64,000 bases of DNA from Ferruginibacter sp050611725 (GCF_050611725.1 NZ_JBODJB010000001.1:1054001-1118000), one strand, 5' to 3'. Positions 32,603 to 41,380 are shown, numbered from the stretch's first letter. The notes: generated by a model from the sequence alone, not told the origin. A program made the numbers and translations.

Positions 32603-33808
32603 TTCAGTATTTAATTTCAAATTTGTAATAAGAATTAACAATCCTATGAACATGATCAGCGCAGCCAGCAACAAAGCTTCATTGATGAAAGGAATCGTTA
32701 TATATGTCAGTGCCGATACGCCTTGGGTCATTAAAAATATTTCGTTAATAATAATGCCTGCTATAAATATACCTGCACTTATTGCAGTTGTTTTACTGAT
32801 TGTAAATGTGTTGATCACAAACATGTATCCTAATAGAAAAATAGTGGTGACGCCTAATAATACTAAATGTAAATAACCAATTACAATAGGCCTGAAACCA
32901 AATGCCAATGTGCTTAACGAAGGAATGGTAGAGCCTAGTTGTAACAATAATTTTATGCTTAATGCTATTCCGGAAAAGATGAATAACCATTTAGAAATTG
33001 GAGTAAAAGCTAATTTGGTAGTGTTGCTTTTTATTAAATAGATCGTGTACATCCAGCCAAATACTTGTGCAAAAGCTGCAACAACAATCAAAATATAAAC
33101 CCATACAGGTATGTGCATCCAAAGGGTAGATAAAAAATACGCCGGTGCAATTGCTCCGGCAAACAGTAGAAAAATTCTTTTTAATTTTTCAGGAGAAACA
33201 ATAACTGATAGTTTGCTTACGATCAAACCCATACAGGCAAAAAAGAACCAGCCGTTGTATTGAAAATGCAGATAAAAATATTCAGCTGCTAAATACCAGT
33301 TTTGATGAACAATTTTTGCTGCCATCATTATAGCCAATGCAAAAGCTCCTAGTGAAGAAAATGAATTCAACAAAATAGCTGTCTTAAACCACGAATGTGC
33401 CGGGTTGTTTTCTTTTAGCTTGTTGAGGTCCTTCCAGTAGATAACCATAAATATGTACGATACAAAAATGGAACAGGTAGAAAAAATAATGGAGAACAAA
33501 CCATAACCTTCAACTGGAAATGCAATCAGCATTGCATAAGCGGTGAATAGATTGCCATAAAGAAGCCATTGGTATTTTCTTAAACGTGCTGTTGGATTTT
33601 GCTTCGATAGATAAGCAACCAGTAGTGTCATAATAGCCTGCGATATCCATCCGGCAAAAGCAAAATGTGAATGACCATGTAATAAATGTTTTTGGTCGAT
33701 AAAGGGGAGAGAAAAGGCGATCTTATATCTTAAGATCACCCCAAGCGTTGCAACGATCAATAAATTGATCAGAGAAATTTTAATCCATCGTTGCAGATTC
33801 AAAGACAT
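32582..33808 (-). CDS. Heme-copper-oxidase subunit I-like membrane protein, NO-module
   Basis: 408 residues, 11-12 membrane helices. His residues occur at conserved-looking membrane positions: LLHGHSHFAFAGWI in helix 2, FYLHFQYNGWFFF, LWMHIPVW and GYLHLVLLGV. HGHxHFAFAGW recalls heme-ligand helices of NorB-like and ba3-type oxidase subunits I, but the paired His of the CuB site is not obvious. Reading between ric and a Crp/Fnr gene, with its own box, it is likely heme-bearing and linked to NO, either enzyme or sensor; NnrS-like function is the alternative. Confidence 0.72.
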   Translation of the reverse strand: MSLNLQRWIKISLINLLIVATLGVILRYKIAFSLPFIDQKHLLHGHSHFAFAGWISQAIMTLLVAYLSKQNPTARLRKYQWLLYGNLFTAYAMLIAFPVEGYGLFSIIFSTCSIFVSYIFMVIYWKDLNKLKENNPAHSWFKTAILLNSFSSLGAFALAIMMAAKIVHQNWYLAAEYFYLHFQYNGWFFFACMGLIVSKLSVIVSPEKLKRIFLLFAGAIAPAYFLSTLWMHIPVWVYILIVVAAFAQVFGWMYTIYLIKSNTTKLAFTPISKWLFIFSGIALSIKLLLQLGSTIPSLSTLAFGFRPIVIGYLHLVLLGVTTIFLLGYMFVINTFTISKTTAISAGIFIAGIIINEIFLMTQGVSALTYITIPFINEALLLAALIMFIGLLILITNLKLNTEDDFNHN

Positions 33809-33822
33809 AGATAATATTTATA

Positions 33823-33867
33823 CAAAGAAAATAGTTGCAACGGCTTTTGGCTATGATTCAAATCATA
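33823..33867 (-). promoter_or_regulatory. Crp/Fnr-type box and promoter of the oxidase-like gene
   Basis: TATGATTCAAATCATA (33852-33867), a symmetric 7-2-7 palindrome and the best copy of the motif. The -7 element TTTCTTTG (minus, 33830-33823) is centred 33 bases away. The box abuts the stop codon of the Crp/Fnr gene. Confidence 0.78.
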
Positions 33868-34464
33868 TTAGCAGTACACTTTGCCTTTTTCAATTACCAA
33901 TTGCCCCTTGGTTTGCATATTTTTCATTGTGCGGATAACCGTCTCTACTCTTAACCCTGTCATATCTGCAATTTGTTGACGGGTAAGCTTTAATCTATTA
34001 CACTTAGTGCAAATATTTTTCTGGTGCTCTTTAAAATAGCTGAGTAAGGTAGAAATACTTTGTTCCGGATTGTGATTGGCCATCTCTTTCAGGATAAAAA
34101 ATTTGAACCTTAATCGTTGACTTAAGAGTTTACTAAAAGCCGAATGTATTTCGGGGTTCTCTTTTATTAATTCGTTAAAAGTGGATCTATGCAGGCGGAT
34201 GATCACTGAATCTTCATTTGCTATTGCAGTAGCGGCAAAGGGTTCATCATCAAACAAAGGCAATTCCCCAAAACATTCCCCGGGCTCTATCATAACCTGT
34301 AAAAATTCTTTTCCCTCTTCATTGATATTTACCCAACGAATACTACCACTCACTAGTTGATAATAAAATTGGGCTGGCATTCCTTCGTGGAATATTATTT
34401 CATTAGCGCCTACTTTTTTAAAAGAAGCGCCCCAGGCTAATAGTGTATCAACATCAATCATCAT
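33868..34464 (-). CDS. Crp/Fnr-family transcriptional regulator
   Basis: 198 residues. Cyclic-nucleotide-binding-type beta roll (ANEIIFHEGMPAQFYYQLVSGSIRWV, GECFGELPLFDDEPFAATAIA), long dimer helix, then a Crp-type helix-turn-helix (LTRQQIADMTGLRVETVIRTMKNMQTKG). No N-terminal Cys cluster for a 4Fe-4S centre as in Fnr, so a heme-based Dnr-like or other NO sensor is more likely. A Cys pair (CTKC) sits just before the HTH. Encoded in the middle of the module bearing its presumed boxes, which it probably controls. Start at 34464; an ATG one codon later is equally possible. Confidence 0.9.
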   Translation of the reverse strand: MMIDVDTLLAWGASFKKVGANEIIFHEGMPAQFYYQLVSGSIRWVNINEEGKEFLQVMIEPGECFGELPLFDDEPFAATAIANEDSVIIRLHRSTFNELIKENPEIHSAFSKLLSQRLRFKFFILKEMANHNPEQSISTLLSYFKEHQKNICTKCNRLKLTRQQIADMTGLRVETVIRTMKNMQTKGQLVIEKGKVYC

Positions 34465-34548
34465 AACATAAGATTTAAGTTCTATCGAAACAGTCCGTAA
34501 AGCTATATGGATAATGTTTTTTACTATATGATATTAGTTATCAAGGGA

Positions 34549-34564
34549 TATGATTGTGGTCATA
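34549..34564 (+). promoter_or_regulatory. Upstream Crp/Fnr-type box of the nos operon
   Basis: TATGATTGTGGTCATA matches the module motif TATGA-N6-TCATA. It is 48 bases upstream of the second box and has no -7 element at the standard distance, so it may be an auxiliary site or serve the divergent regulator gene. Confidence 0.6.
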
Positions 34565-34596
34565 TTCAAGGTGCTTTTTTATTAAAATGGTATCAA

Positions 34597-34641
34597 TATG
34601 ATTCAACGCATAAATAAACTGTAACAGGCTGCGTAAAATTG
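34597..34641 (+). promoter_or_regulatory. Crp/Fnr-type box and promoter of the nos operon
   Basis: Box TATGATTCAACGCATA (34597-34612) differs from the oxidase-like gene box at two bases. The -7 element TAAAATTG (34634-34641) is centred exactly 33 bases downstream, as in the three other units. The cytochrome start codon follows 30 bases later. Confidence 0.72.
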
Positions 34642-34671
34642 TGTAATCATTTAAAACAAAACATAAGTATC

Positions 34672-35151
34672 ATGAAAAAATTAATAATTATTACAAGCAT
34701 AGCTTTTTTTATGGTTGCATGCGGTGGTGGCGCCGGTAGCGATGTTAAACCAACCACCGATCCATATGATACAAAAGCAACTACAGAAAGTGGTAACCCT
34801 TCTTACGACCCCAAAAGAGGTGAAGGTAAATTCACGAAAGTTGAGGTTGGAGCTAGCCTTGATGCACCGATGGCTACCAATGGTGAAAAAGTTTTTGGTG
34901 TAAAGTGTAGCGGCTGCCACAAACTTTCAGATGAAAAATTAGTAGGGCCCGGTTGGAAAGATGTAACTAAAAGACATACCGCTGAATGGATCATGAATTT
35001 TGTAACCAACACAGATGAAATGTTGAATAAAGATCCAAAAGCACAAGCACAATTAGAAATTTGTCTGGTGCGTATGCCTAATCAAAACCTATCTGATGAT
35101 GATGCAAGGTCATTATATGAATTCATGCGTAAAAATGACGGGATAAAATAA
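34672..35151 (+). CDS. Monoheme cytochrome c lipoprotein of the nos operon
   Basis: 159 residues from ATG 34672 (upstream frame overlaps the -7 element). Lipobox FFMVAC17, an acidic linker, then one heme motif KCSGCH (about residues 82-87) with GPGWKDV and the distal Met in VRMPNQ. Likely electron donor to NosZ, comparable to the NosC cytochromes of clade II clusters. First gene of an operon with nosZ (28-base gap). Confidence 0.9.
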   Translation: MKKLIIITSIAFFMVACGGGAGSDVKPTTDPYDTKATTESGNPSYDPKRGEGKFTKVEVGASLDAPMATNGEKVFGVKCSGCHKLSDEKLVGPGWKDVTKRHTAEWIMNFVTNTDEMLNKDPKAQAQLEICLVRMPNQNLSDDDARSLYEFMRKNDGIK

Positions 35152-35179
35152 TATTCAACAACTAGCGAAAACAATCAAT

Positions 35180-37174
35180 ATGAGAAATATAAAGTTTATA
35201 ACAGCAGCTGTTTTAGTAATCAGTCTGGTGTTGGGTTTCAATGCCTGTAAACCAAAAAATGCAGGCAATGCGGTAAGTTCTGATGCAGCTGCAAAGGCAT
35301 ATGTTGCTCCCGGTAAATATGATGAGTTCTATAATTTTGTATCTGGTGGGTTTAGCGGACAAATGAGCGTATATGGGTTGCCGTCAGGTCGTCTTCTTCG
35401 GGTGATCCCGGTTTTTTCTGTTGACCCGGAAAAAGGCTATGGGTATAGTGAAGAAACAAAACCCATGTTAAATACGTCGCATGGATTTGTGCCATGGGAT
35501 GATCTGCACCACGTTCAACTTTCAAAAACTGGTGGAGAGTATGATGGACGATGGGCATTTGGTAATGCAAATAATACACCAAGGGTTGCAAGAATAGATC
35601 TGAAAACTTTCCGTACTCAGGAAATCATTGAATTGCCCAATAGTGGTGGTAATCACTCATCACCTTTTATTACAGAAAATACAGAGTATGTAGTTGCTGG
35701 TACAAGGTTTAGTGTTCCTCCCGATGATAAAAATGGAGACATTGCTATCAATACCTACAAGCAGAATTTTAAAGGCACTTTGAGTTTTATTAGTGTTAGC
35801 AAGGAAGAAGGTAAAATGGATATCGCCTTTCAAATACAATGCCCGGGTGTGAATTTCGATTTAAGCCGTGCCGGTAAAGGGGTTTCACATGGCTGGTTCT
35901 TTTTCTCTTGTTATAATACAGAACAAGCCAACACCCTGTTGGAAGTAAATGCTTCACAAAAGGATAAAGATTTTATCATGGCAGTTAACTGGAAAAAAGC
36001 GGAGGAGTATTTGAAAGCCGGAAAAGGAAGAAAGCAAGCGGTAAAATATGCTCACAACGTTTATAGTGACAAAACGCATTCTGCTACATCTGAAATAAAA
36101 ACAGAAGTGACTGTGCTTGATTCAAAAGAATTAAAAGATATCTGCTACTTTTTCCCATGCCCTAAATCACCGCATGGTTGTGATGTTAGTCCAACGGGTG
36201 AGTATATAGTTGGTAGTGGCAAACTAGCTGCACTTATTCCGGTGTTTAGTTTTGATAAAATGACAAAAGCCATTGCGGCAAAAGATTTTATCGGCGAATA
36301 CGATGGCATTCCGGTACTTAAATACGAATCTGTGTTGTACGGGGAAGTTAGAAAACCAGGCCTTGGTCCTTTACATACTGAGTTTGATAATAAAGGAAAT
36401 GCTTACACTTCCATGTTTGTTTCATCAGAAGTGGTGAAATGGAACATTAAAGACTTGAAAGTTTTAGACAGGGTTCCTACTTATTATTCTGTTGGTCACT
36501 TAACAGTAGCTGGTGGAGACACCAAAACTCCAAATGGGAAATATCTTGTGGCGTACAACAAAATAACCAAAGACAGGTATTTACCAACTGGTCCTGAATT
36601 ATCACAAAGTGCTCAGTTATATGATATCAGTGGAGATAAGATGCAACTGATATTAGATTTTCCAACGATCGGTGAGCCGCATTATGCTCAGATAGCTCCG
36701 GCAGATGTGATCAGGAAAAACTCTTTGAAGTTTTTTAAAATGGAAGAAAACAAAAATCCATATTTCACTAACGGGGAAGCTGCAACTAAAATAGTACGAG
36801 AAGGAAATAAAGTCCATGTATATATGACAGCCATTCGTTCTCACCTTACTCCTGATAATATTGAAGGAATAAAAATGGGAGACGAAGTGTTTTTCCATAT
36901 AACAAATCTGGAACAGGATTGGGATGTGCCGCATGGCTTTGCCATAAAAGGAGCTGCCAATGCAGAGTTACTGATCATGCCGGGTGAAACTCAAACACTA
37001 AAATGGAATCCGGATAGAGTGGGTATTTTCCCGATGTATTGCACCGATTTCTGTAGTGCATTGCACCAGGAAATGTCAGGATACATAAGAGTATCTCCGG
37101 CGGGAAGCAATGTGCCATTACTTTTTAGTACCGGTAAAAATCAACCGGCAGCTGATTCGGCGAATAAAAAATAA
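35180..37174 (+). CDS. nosZ: Nitrous oxide reductase, clade II (Sec-dependent)
   Basis: 664 residues. Beta-propeller with the CuZ His motifs (WDDLHHVQ, SHGWFFFS, SPHGCDVSP, GPLHTEF, VGHLTVAGGD, EPHYAQI) and a C-terminal cupredoxin with CuA (CTDFCSALHQEMSGYI). Reduces N2O to N2 in the periplasm. Signal is Sec-type without twin arginines, and LGFNAC23 looks like a lipobox, so the enzyme may be a lipoprotein. Accessory genes nosL, D, F and Y follow; no nosR is present, which is usual for clade II. Confidence 0.97.
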   Translation: MRNIKFITAAVLVISLVLGFNACKPKNAGNAVSSDAAAKAYVAPGKYDEFYNFVSGGFSGQMSVYGLPSGRLLRVIPVFSVDPEKGYGYSEETKPMLNTSHGFVPWDDLHHVQLSKTGGEYDGRWAFGNANNTPRVARIDLKTFRTQEIIELPNSGGNHSSPFITENTEYVVAGTRFSVPPDDKNGDIAINTYKQNFKGTLSFISVSKEEGKMDIAFQIQCPGVNFDLSRAGKGVSHGWFFFSCYNTEQANTLLEVNASQKDKDFIMAVNWKKAEEYLKAGKGRKQAVKYAHNVYSDKTHSATSEIKTEVTVLDSKELKDICYFFPCPKSPHGCDVSPTGEYIVGSGKLAALIPVFSFDKMTKAIAAKDFIGEYDGIPVLKYESVLYGEVRKPGLGPLHTEFDNKGNAYTSMFVSSEVVKWNIKDLKVLDRVPTYYSVGHLTVAGGDTKTPNGKYLVAYNKITKDRYLPTGPELSQSAQLYDISGDKMQLILDFPTIGEPHYAQIAPADVIRKNSLKFFKMEENKNPYFTNGEAATKIVREGNKVHVYMTAIRSHLTPDNIEGIKMGDEVFFHITNLEQDWDVPHGFAIKGAANAELLIMPGETQTLKWNPDRVGIFPMYCTDFCSALHQEMSGYIRVSPAGSNVPLLFSTGKNQPAADSANKK

Positions 37175-37191
37175 TTTTTTTTGAGTAAGAT

Positions 37192-37224
37192 AAAGGGGCA
37201 GGTAATTATGCCTGCTCCTTTTTA
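37192..37224 (+). terminator. Attenuating terminator between nosZ and nosL
   Basis: GGGGCAGG / CCTGCTCC stem (one G-T pair), eight-base loop, then T5. Located inside an otherwise tight operon, so it likely lowers transcription of the maturation genes relative to nosZ. Confidence 0.72.
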
Positions 37225-37248
37225 TATTGATACAATAAATTCAAATAG

Positions 37249-38265
37249 ATGCAAACGGCTCGGATACAAAATTGGGTAAGATTGGTTTTGATATTATGTG
37301 GTGTAGCATTGATTGCTGTTTTGTTTGTGCCGATGTGGAGGATCGATCTGGATGCACCGCAATATCCGGAAGGATTAAAATTATTGATCTATCCAAATAA
37401 ATTGGCCGGCAATGTAGATATCATCAATGGCTTGAATCATTATATTGGAATGAAAACTTTACATGCCAATGATTTTATTGAGTTTACTGTATTGCCTTAT
37501 ATTATTGGTTTGTTTGCTGCACTTTTTATTTTGTTTGCTATTATTGGGAAAAGAAAATGGATCAATCTTTTACTGATCTTATTTATTTTATTCGGTGTTG
37601 TTGCCATGTATGATTTCTGGAGATGGGAGTACGATTATGGTCATAATTTAAATCCTGATGCAGCAATCATTGTTCCCGGGATGGCTTACCAGCCACCATT
37701 AATAGGGTTTAAACAATTATTGAATTTTGGGGCTTATTCTGTTCCGGATATTGGAGGATGGATCTTTATTGGTGCAGGTGCTTTATTATTTTTATGTGTT
37801 GTAGCAGAATGGAGGCTTAAAAAAATATCATCTGGAAATTCTGTTGTTGCAGCACTCTTGTTTTTATCTTTTTCGTTAAGCTCATGCTCAATAGCACCTG
37901 AGCCACTTAAGATTGGAGTTGATAATTGTTACTTCTGTAAAATGACAGTTAGTGATGTAAAGTTTGGAGCAGAGCTGATCACAACAAAAGGAAAGATCCA
38001 TAAGTTTGATGATATCCATTGCATTTTAGCTTATCTGAAAACAAAAGAAACTCCAACTGCAAACATAAAAGATATTTATCTGGCTAATTTTTCGGGAGAT
38101 CATCAGCTGATAAATGTCAACAAATCTTTTTTATTAAAAAGTGAAACATTGAGAAGCCCGATGGGAGGTAATATTGCAGCTTTCGACAGTAAAGATAATT
38201 TGATAGCAGTGCAAAAAAGTTTTCCTGGAACTATTGTAACCTGGACTGAATTAATTAAACAGTGA
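37249..38265 (+). CDS. nosL: Membrane protein fused to NosL copper chaperone
   Basis: 338 residues. Residues 1-190: four membrane helices (10-28, 82-99, 104-122, 170-187) with a periplasmic His/Trp-rich loop. Residues 214-338: NosL domain beginning DNC227YFC230KM232TVSD, the C-x-x-C-x-M copper motif, with VKFGAELITTKGKIHKFDD. Between them LLFLSFSLSSC213 looks like the signal peptide and lipobox of a stand-alone NosL, now internal. NosL delivers Cu(I) to NosZ. One continuous frame, no internal start or stop. Stop overlaps the nosD GTG by three bases. Confidence 0.87.
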   Translation: MQTARIQNWVRLVLILCGVALIAVLFVPMWRIDLDAPQYPEGLKLLIYPNKLAGNVDIINGLNHYIGMKTLHANDFIEFTVLPYIIGLFAALFILFAIIGKRKWINLLLILFILFGVVAMYDFWRWEYDYGHNLNPDAAIIVPGMAYQPPLIGFKQLLNFGAYSVPDIGGWIFIGAGALLFLCVVAEWRLKKISSGNSVVAALLFLSFSLSSCSIAPEPLKIGVDNCYFCKMTVSDVKFGAELITTKGKIHKFDDIHCILAYLKTKETPTANIKDIYLANFSGDHQLINVNKSFLLKSETLRSPMGGNIAAFDSKDNLIAVQKSFPGTIVTWTELIKQ

Positions 38266-39497
38266 AAAAATATTTTTTCATATTAGCATTCCTCGGTGCT
38301 GCCGTTGCCGCTCAGGCAAAAACAATTCGGGTAGGTAAGCAACATGCGATCAAAACAATACAGCAGGCATTGTTGTTGTCTACCGATGGAGATTCTGTTT
38401 TGGTAGATGCAGGCATTTACAAAGAAAAAAATATCAACATCACTAAAAAGATTTCTTTTATCGGGTTAGGTCAACCCGTTATAGATGGCCAAAACAAATA
38501 TGAGGTTATTTCTGTAAAAGCCAATGGCGTTATTGTAGATGGCTTTAAGATCATTCATTCAGGCATTTCAAGTATTGAAGATTTTGCCGGTATTAAAATT
38601 TACAATTCCAGAGAAGTGATCATACGAAACAATATTTTGGATGATACTTTCTTCGGTATCTATGCTCAATATGCAACCAATTGTATCATTGAAAAAAACA
38701 CTTTAACCGCATATAGCAAACAGGAGCAGGAAAGTGGCAATGGCATACATTGCTGGAAAAGCGATAGCATGAAAATTATTGCCAACACAGTTTCAGGGCA
38801 TAGAGATGGAATTTATTTTGAGTTTGTAACACATTCGATCATTTGGAGAAATACTTCGTTTTCAAATATTCGGTATGGATTACATTTTATGTTTTCAAAT
38901 AACGATACATATATCACCAATATTTTCAGAGCCAACGGAGCAGGAGTTGCGGTGATGTTTTCTAACCATGTAAAAATGTTTCATAATTATTTCGAAGAAA
39001 ACTGGGGAGATGCTGCTTATGGTTTGTTGTTAAAGGAAATTTCTGATAGCTATATAGAAAATAATTATTTCACAAAAAATACAACAGGTATCCACATGGA
39101 AGGTGCAAGTCGTATTAATATGGAAAAAAATGTGTTTGAAAATAACGGATGGGCTTTAAAGATCCAGGCAAGCTGTATGGACATTGCTTTAACTGCCAGC
39201 AATTTTATCAATAATACTTTCGACGTGGGTACCAATGGTAGTTTGGTGTTGAACACATTCAATAAGAATTACTGGGATAAATACGATGGCTATGATCTTG
39301 ACAAAGATAAAATTGGAGATGTTCCTTATAGGCCGGTAAGTATGTATTCTGTGATCGTTGAACAAAATCCTACAGCAATGATGTTGTTCAGAAGTTTGAT
39401 GGCTGCACTGTTAGACAAAACAGAGAAAGTGTTGCCTACGCTTACTCCTGAAAATTTAATAGATGATTTTCCATTAATGAAACCATTACCATTATGA
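38262..39497 (+). CDS. nosD: NosD periplasmic copper-site assembly protein
   Basis: 411 residues from GTG (GTGA overlap with nosL). Signal peptide (FFILAFLGAAVAAQA), then right-handed beta-helix repeats (IRNNILDDTFFGIYAQYATNCIIEKNT-type coils) of the CASH/NosD family, with C-terminal WDKYDGYDLDKDKIGDVPYRP, diagnostic for NosD. Works with NosFY in building the CuZ cluster of NosZ. Overlaps nosF by four bases. Confidence 0.95.
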   Translation: MKKYFFILAFLGAAVAAQAKTIRVGKQHAIKTIQQALLLSTDGDSVLVDAGIYKEKNINITKKISFIGLGQPVIDGQNKYEVISVKANGVIVDGFKIIHSGISSIEDFAGIKIYNSREVIIRNNILDDTFFGIYAQYATNCIIEKNTLTAYSKQEQESGNGIHCWKSDSMKIIANTVSGHRDGIYFEFVTHSIIWRNTSFSNIRYGLHFMFSNNDTYITNIFRANGAGVAVMFSNHVKMFHNYFEENWGDAAYGLLLKEISDSYIENNYFTKNTTGIHMEGASRINMEKNVFENNGWALKIQASCMDIALTASNFINNTFDVGTNGSLVLNTFNKNYWDKYDGYDLDKDKIGDVPYRPVSMYSVIVEQNPTAMMLFRSLMAALLDKTEKVLPTLTPENLIDDFPLMKPLPL

Positions 39498-40201
39498 TAA
39501 TTGCAAGCAATGTTTCAAAAAAATTCGGCAAGCTTGTAGCGTTAGACAATGTTTCGCTAACCTGCAATAAAGGGGAGTGCATTGCCTTGATCGGTCCGAA
39601 TGGTAGTGGCAAAACAACATTGATAAAAAGTATTTTAGGAATGGTGGTATGTAATAGTGGCTTTATTACGTTTAATGGAAAAAATATTTCACATGACTGG
39701 AAATACAGGGAGCGTATAGGCTATATGCCTCAGATAGGCCGCTATCCGGATAATATGACAATTGGGCAAATGCTGGAAATGATGAAGGATATCCGCAATC
39801 AAAAAAACAGTTTGTTGGATGAAGATCTGATCATACAATTTAAATTGAATGAATTATTAGATAAACGTATGAGAACCTTGTCTGGTGGCACAAGACAGAA
39901 GGTGAGTGCGGCATTGGCATTTTTGTTTAATCCGGATGTGCTGATACTTGATGAACCTACGGCCGGGCTGGATCCTGTTGCTTCTGAAATTTTGAAAGAA
40001 AAAATAATAAAAGAAAAGGAAAAGGGGAAATTGATCCTCATCACTTCTCATATACTGAGTGAACTGGATGACCTGGTTACTCAGATAATATATATGCAGG
40101 AGGGTAGCCTGAAATTTCATAAAACTATTGAAGCGTTGCGATTGGATACTGGGCAGGAAAAATTATCCAAGGCCATTGCAAGCGTAATGATAAATGCATA
40201 G
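39494..40201 (+). CDS. nosF: NosF ABC transporter ATPase
   Basis: 235 residues. Walker A GPNGSGKTT, signature LSGGTRQKV, Walker B LILDEPTAGLDP and switch His in LITSH. ATPase of the NosDFY complex, which powers copper-sulfur cluster maturation. ATG overlaps the nosD stop; nosY begins one base after its stop codon. Confidence 0.95.
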   Translation: MIIASNVSKKFGKLVALDNVSLTCNKGECIALIGPNGSGKTTLIKSILGMVVCNSGFITFNGKNISHDWKYRERIGYMPQIGRYPDNMTIGQMLEMMKDIRNQKNSLLDEDLIIQFKLNELLDKRMRTLSGGTRQKVSAALAFLFNPDVLILDEPTAGLDPVASEILKEKIIKEKEKGKLILITSHILSELDDLVTQIIYMQEGSLKFHKTIEALRLDTGQEKLSKAIASVMINA

Positions 40202-40202
40202 C

Positions 40203-40970
40203 ATGAAAAAAATTATTAAATATGTGATCATTGATATCCTGCGTAATAAAATTATGCTGGCATACACTGTTTTTCTTTTGGTGATCTCTTTCGGTGTTTT
40301 TAGCCTGGAAGATAATTCAGCAAAAGGTTTGTTGAGCTTGTTGAATCTGGTGTTGATCATTGTTCCGCTCGTTAGTATTTTGTTTACTGCGATCTATATC
40401 TATAACAGTGCAGAATTTTTAGAGCTATTGGTCAGTCAGCCACTCAAACGTAAAACAATATGGCTGAGCATTTTTGCCGGATTAGCTTTTTCGCTTGCCT
40501 TTGCATTTTTTGTTGGTGTGGGTATTCCGATCTTGTTGTATCAGCCTACTGATACGGGTTTTATGATGCTGGCCACAGGTTTATTGTTGTCGATAATTTT
40601 TGTTGCAATTGCAATGCTGGCCGCTGTTAAAACAAGAGACAAAGCAAAGGGTATTGGTGTAACTATTTTATTATGGTTGTATTTTTCATTGATATTTGAT
40701 GGCCTGGTATTGTTTTTATTATTTCAATTTTCCGATTATCCGTTGGAAAAAGCAATGGTAGGTATAAGTACTTTGAATCCGATCGACCTCAGCAGGATAT
40801 TGATCTTATTGAAAATGGATGTATCAGCTCTAATGGGTTATACAGGAGCAATATTTAAAAACTTTTTCGGTACGCAAACAGGCGTAATCGTATCATTTTT
40901 TATTTTAATACTCTGGGTTGTATTACCTGCCTGGTTATCGCTCAGGAAATTCAATCGTAAAGATCTGTAA
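40203..40970 (+). CDS. nosY: NosY ABC transporter membrane subunit
   Basis: 255 residues, six membrane helices. Begins MKKIIKYVIIDILRNKIML and contains the ABC-2-type pattern YNSAEFLELLVSQPLKRKTIW and FDGLVLFLLFQFSDY, NPIDLSRIL, all typical for NosY. Forms the transmembrane part of NosDFY. An ATG three codons upstream lies inside nosF. Tightly coupled with nosF. Confidence 0.94.
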   Translation: MKKIIKYVIIDILRNKIMLAYTVFLLVISFGVFSLEDNSAKGLLSLLNLVLIIVPLVSILFTAIYIYNSAEFLELLVSQPLKRKTIWLSIFAGLAFSLAFAFFVGVGIPILLYQPTDTGFMMLATGLLLSIIFVAIAMLAAVKTRDKAKGIGVTILLWLYFSLIFDGLVLFLLFQFSDYPLEKAMVGISTLNPIDLSRILILLKMDVSALMGYTGAIFKNFFGTQTGVIVSFFILILWVVLPAWLSLRKFNRKDL

Positions 40971-40971
40971 T

Positions 40972-41370
40972 ATGAAAAAGGATATTGAAACAATAACAGA
41001 TATACAACTATTGGTAAATGCCTTTTATGAAAAGGTAAAGGCAGATAAAACCATTGGTTATATATTTAATGATGTTGTAAAAGTAAATTGGGAAAAACAT
41101 TTGCCGGTAATGTATAATTTTTGGGAGAATACATTATTCTTCACAGGTACATACGAAGGCAATCCTATGGAATTACATAAACAGCTGCATCGGCTAACAC
41201 CTTTAACAGCAGCACATTTCAAAGAATGGACCTTATTGTTCACGAGTACGGTTGATGAACTTTTTAGCGGCACTAAAGCTGAGCTTGCAAAGCAAAGAGC
41301 ACTAAGCATTGCAACCATTATGCAGGTTAAAATTTTTACAGATCAATCTTCCAGGGATACAATTTTCTAA
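40972..41370 (+). CDS. Truncated hemoglobin, group III
   Basis: 132 residues. Features of group III truncated globins: LVNAFYEKVKADKTIGYIF, W-x-x-H-L-P-V-M-Y-N-F-W, and TGTYEGNPMELHKQL, with proximal His in HFKEWTLLFTSTVDELF. Binds heme and reacts with NO or oxygen. Starts one base after the nosY stop, so it is the last gene of the nos operon and likely shields the pathway from NO. Confidence 0.9.
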   Translation: MKKDIETITDIQLLVNAFYEKVKADKTIGYIFNDVVKVNWEKHLPVMYNFWENTLFFTGTYEGNPMELHKQLHRLTPLTAAHFKEWTLLFTSTVDELFSGTKAELAKQRALSIATIMQVKIFTDQSSRDTIF

Positions 41371-41380
41371 ACTATGGAAT

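Noticed and set aside
34529..34543. TGATATTAGTTATCA as another Crp/Fnr box
   Set aside because: Arms are separated by an odd number of bases and no -7 element is found at the standard distance.
34639..34671. Upstream start for the nos cytochrome c
   Set aside because: It overlaps the -7 element of the nos promoter and would spoil the lipoprotein signal.
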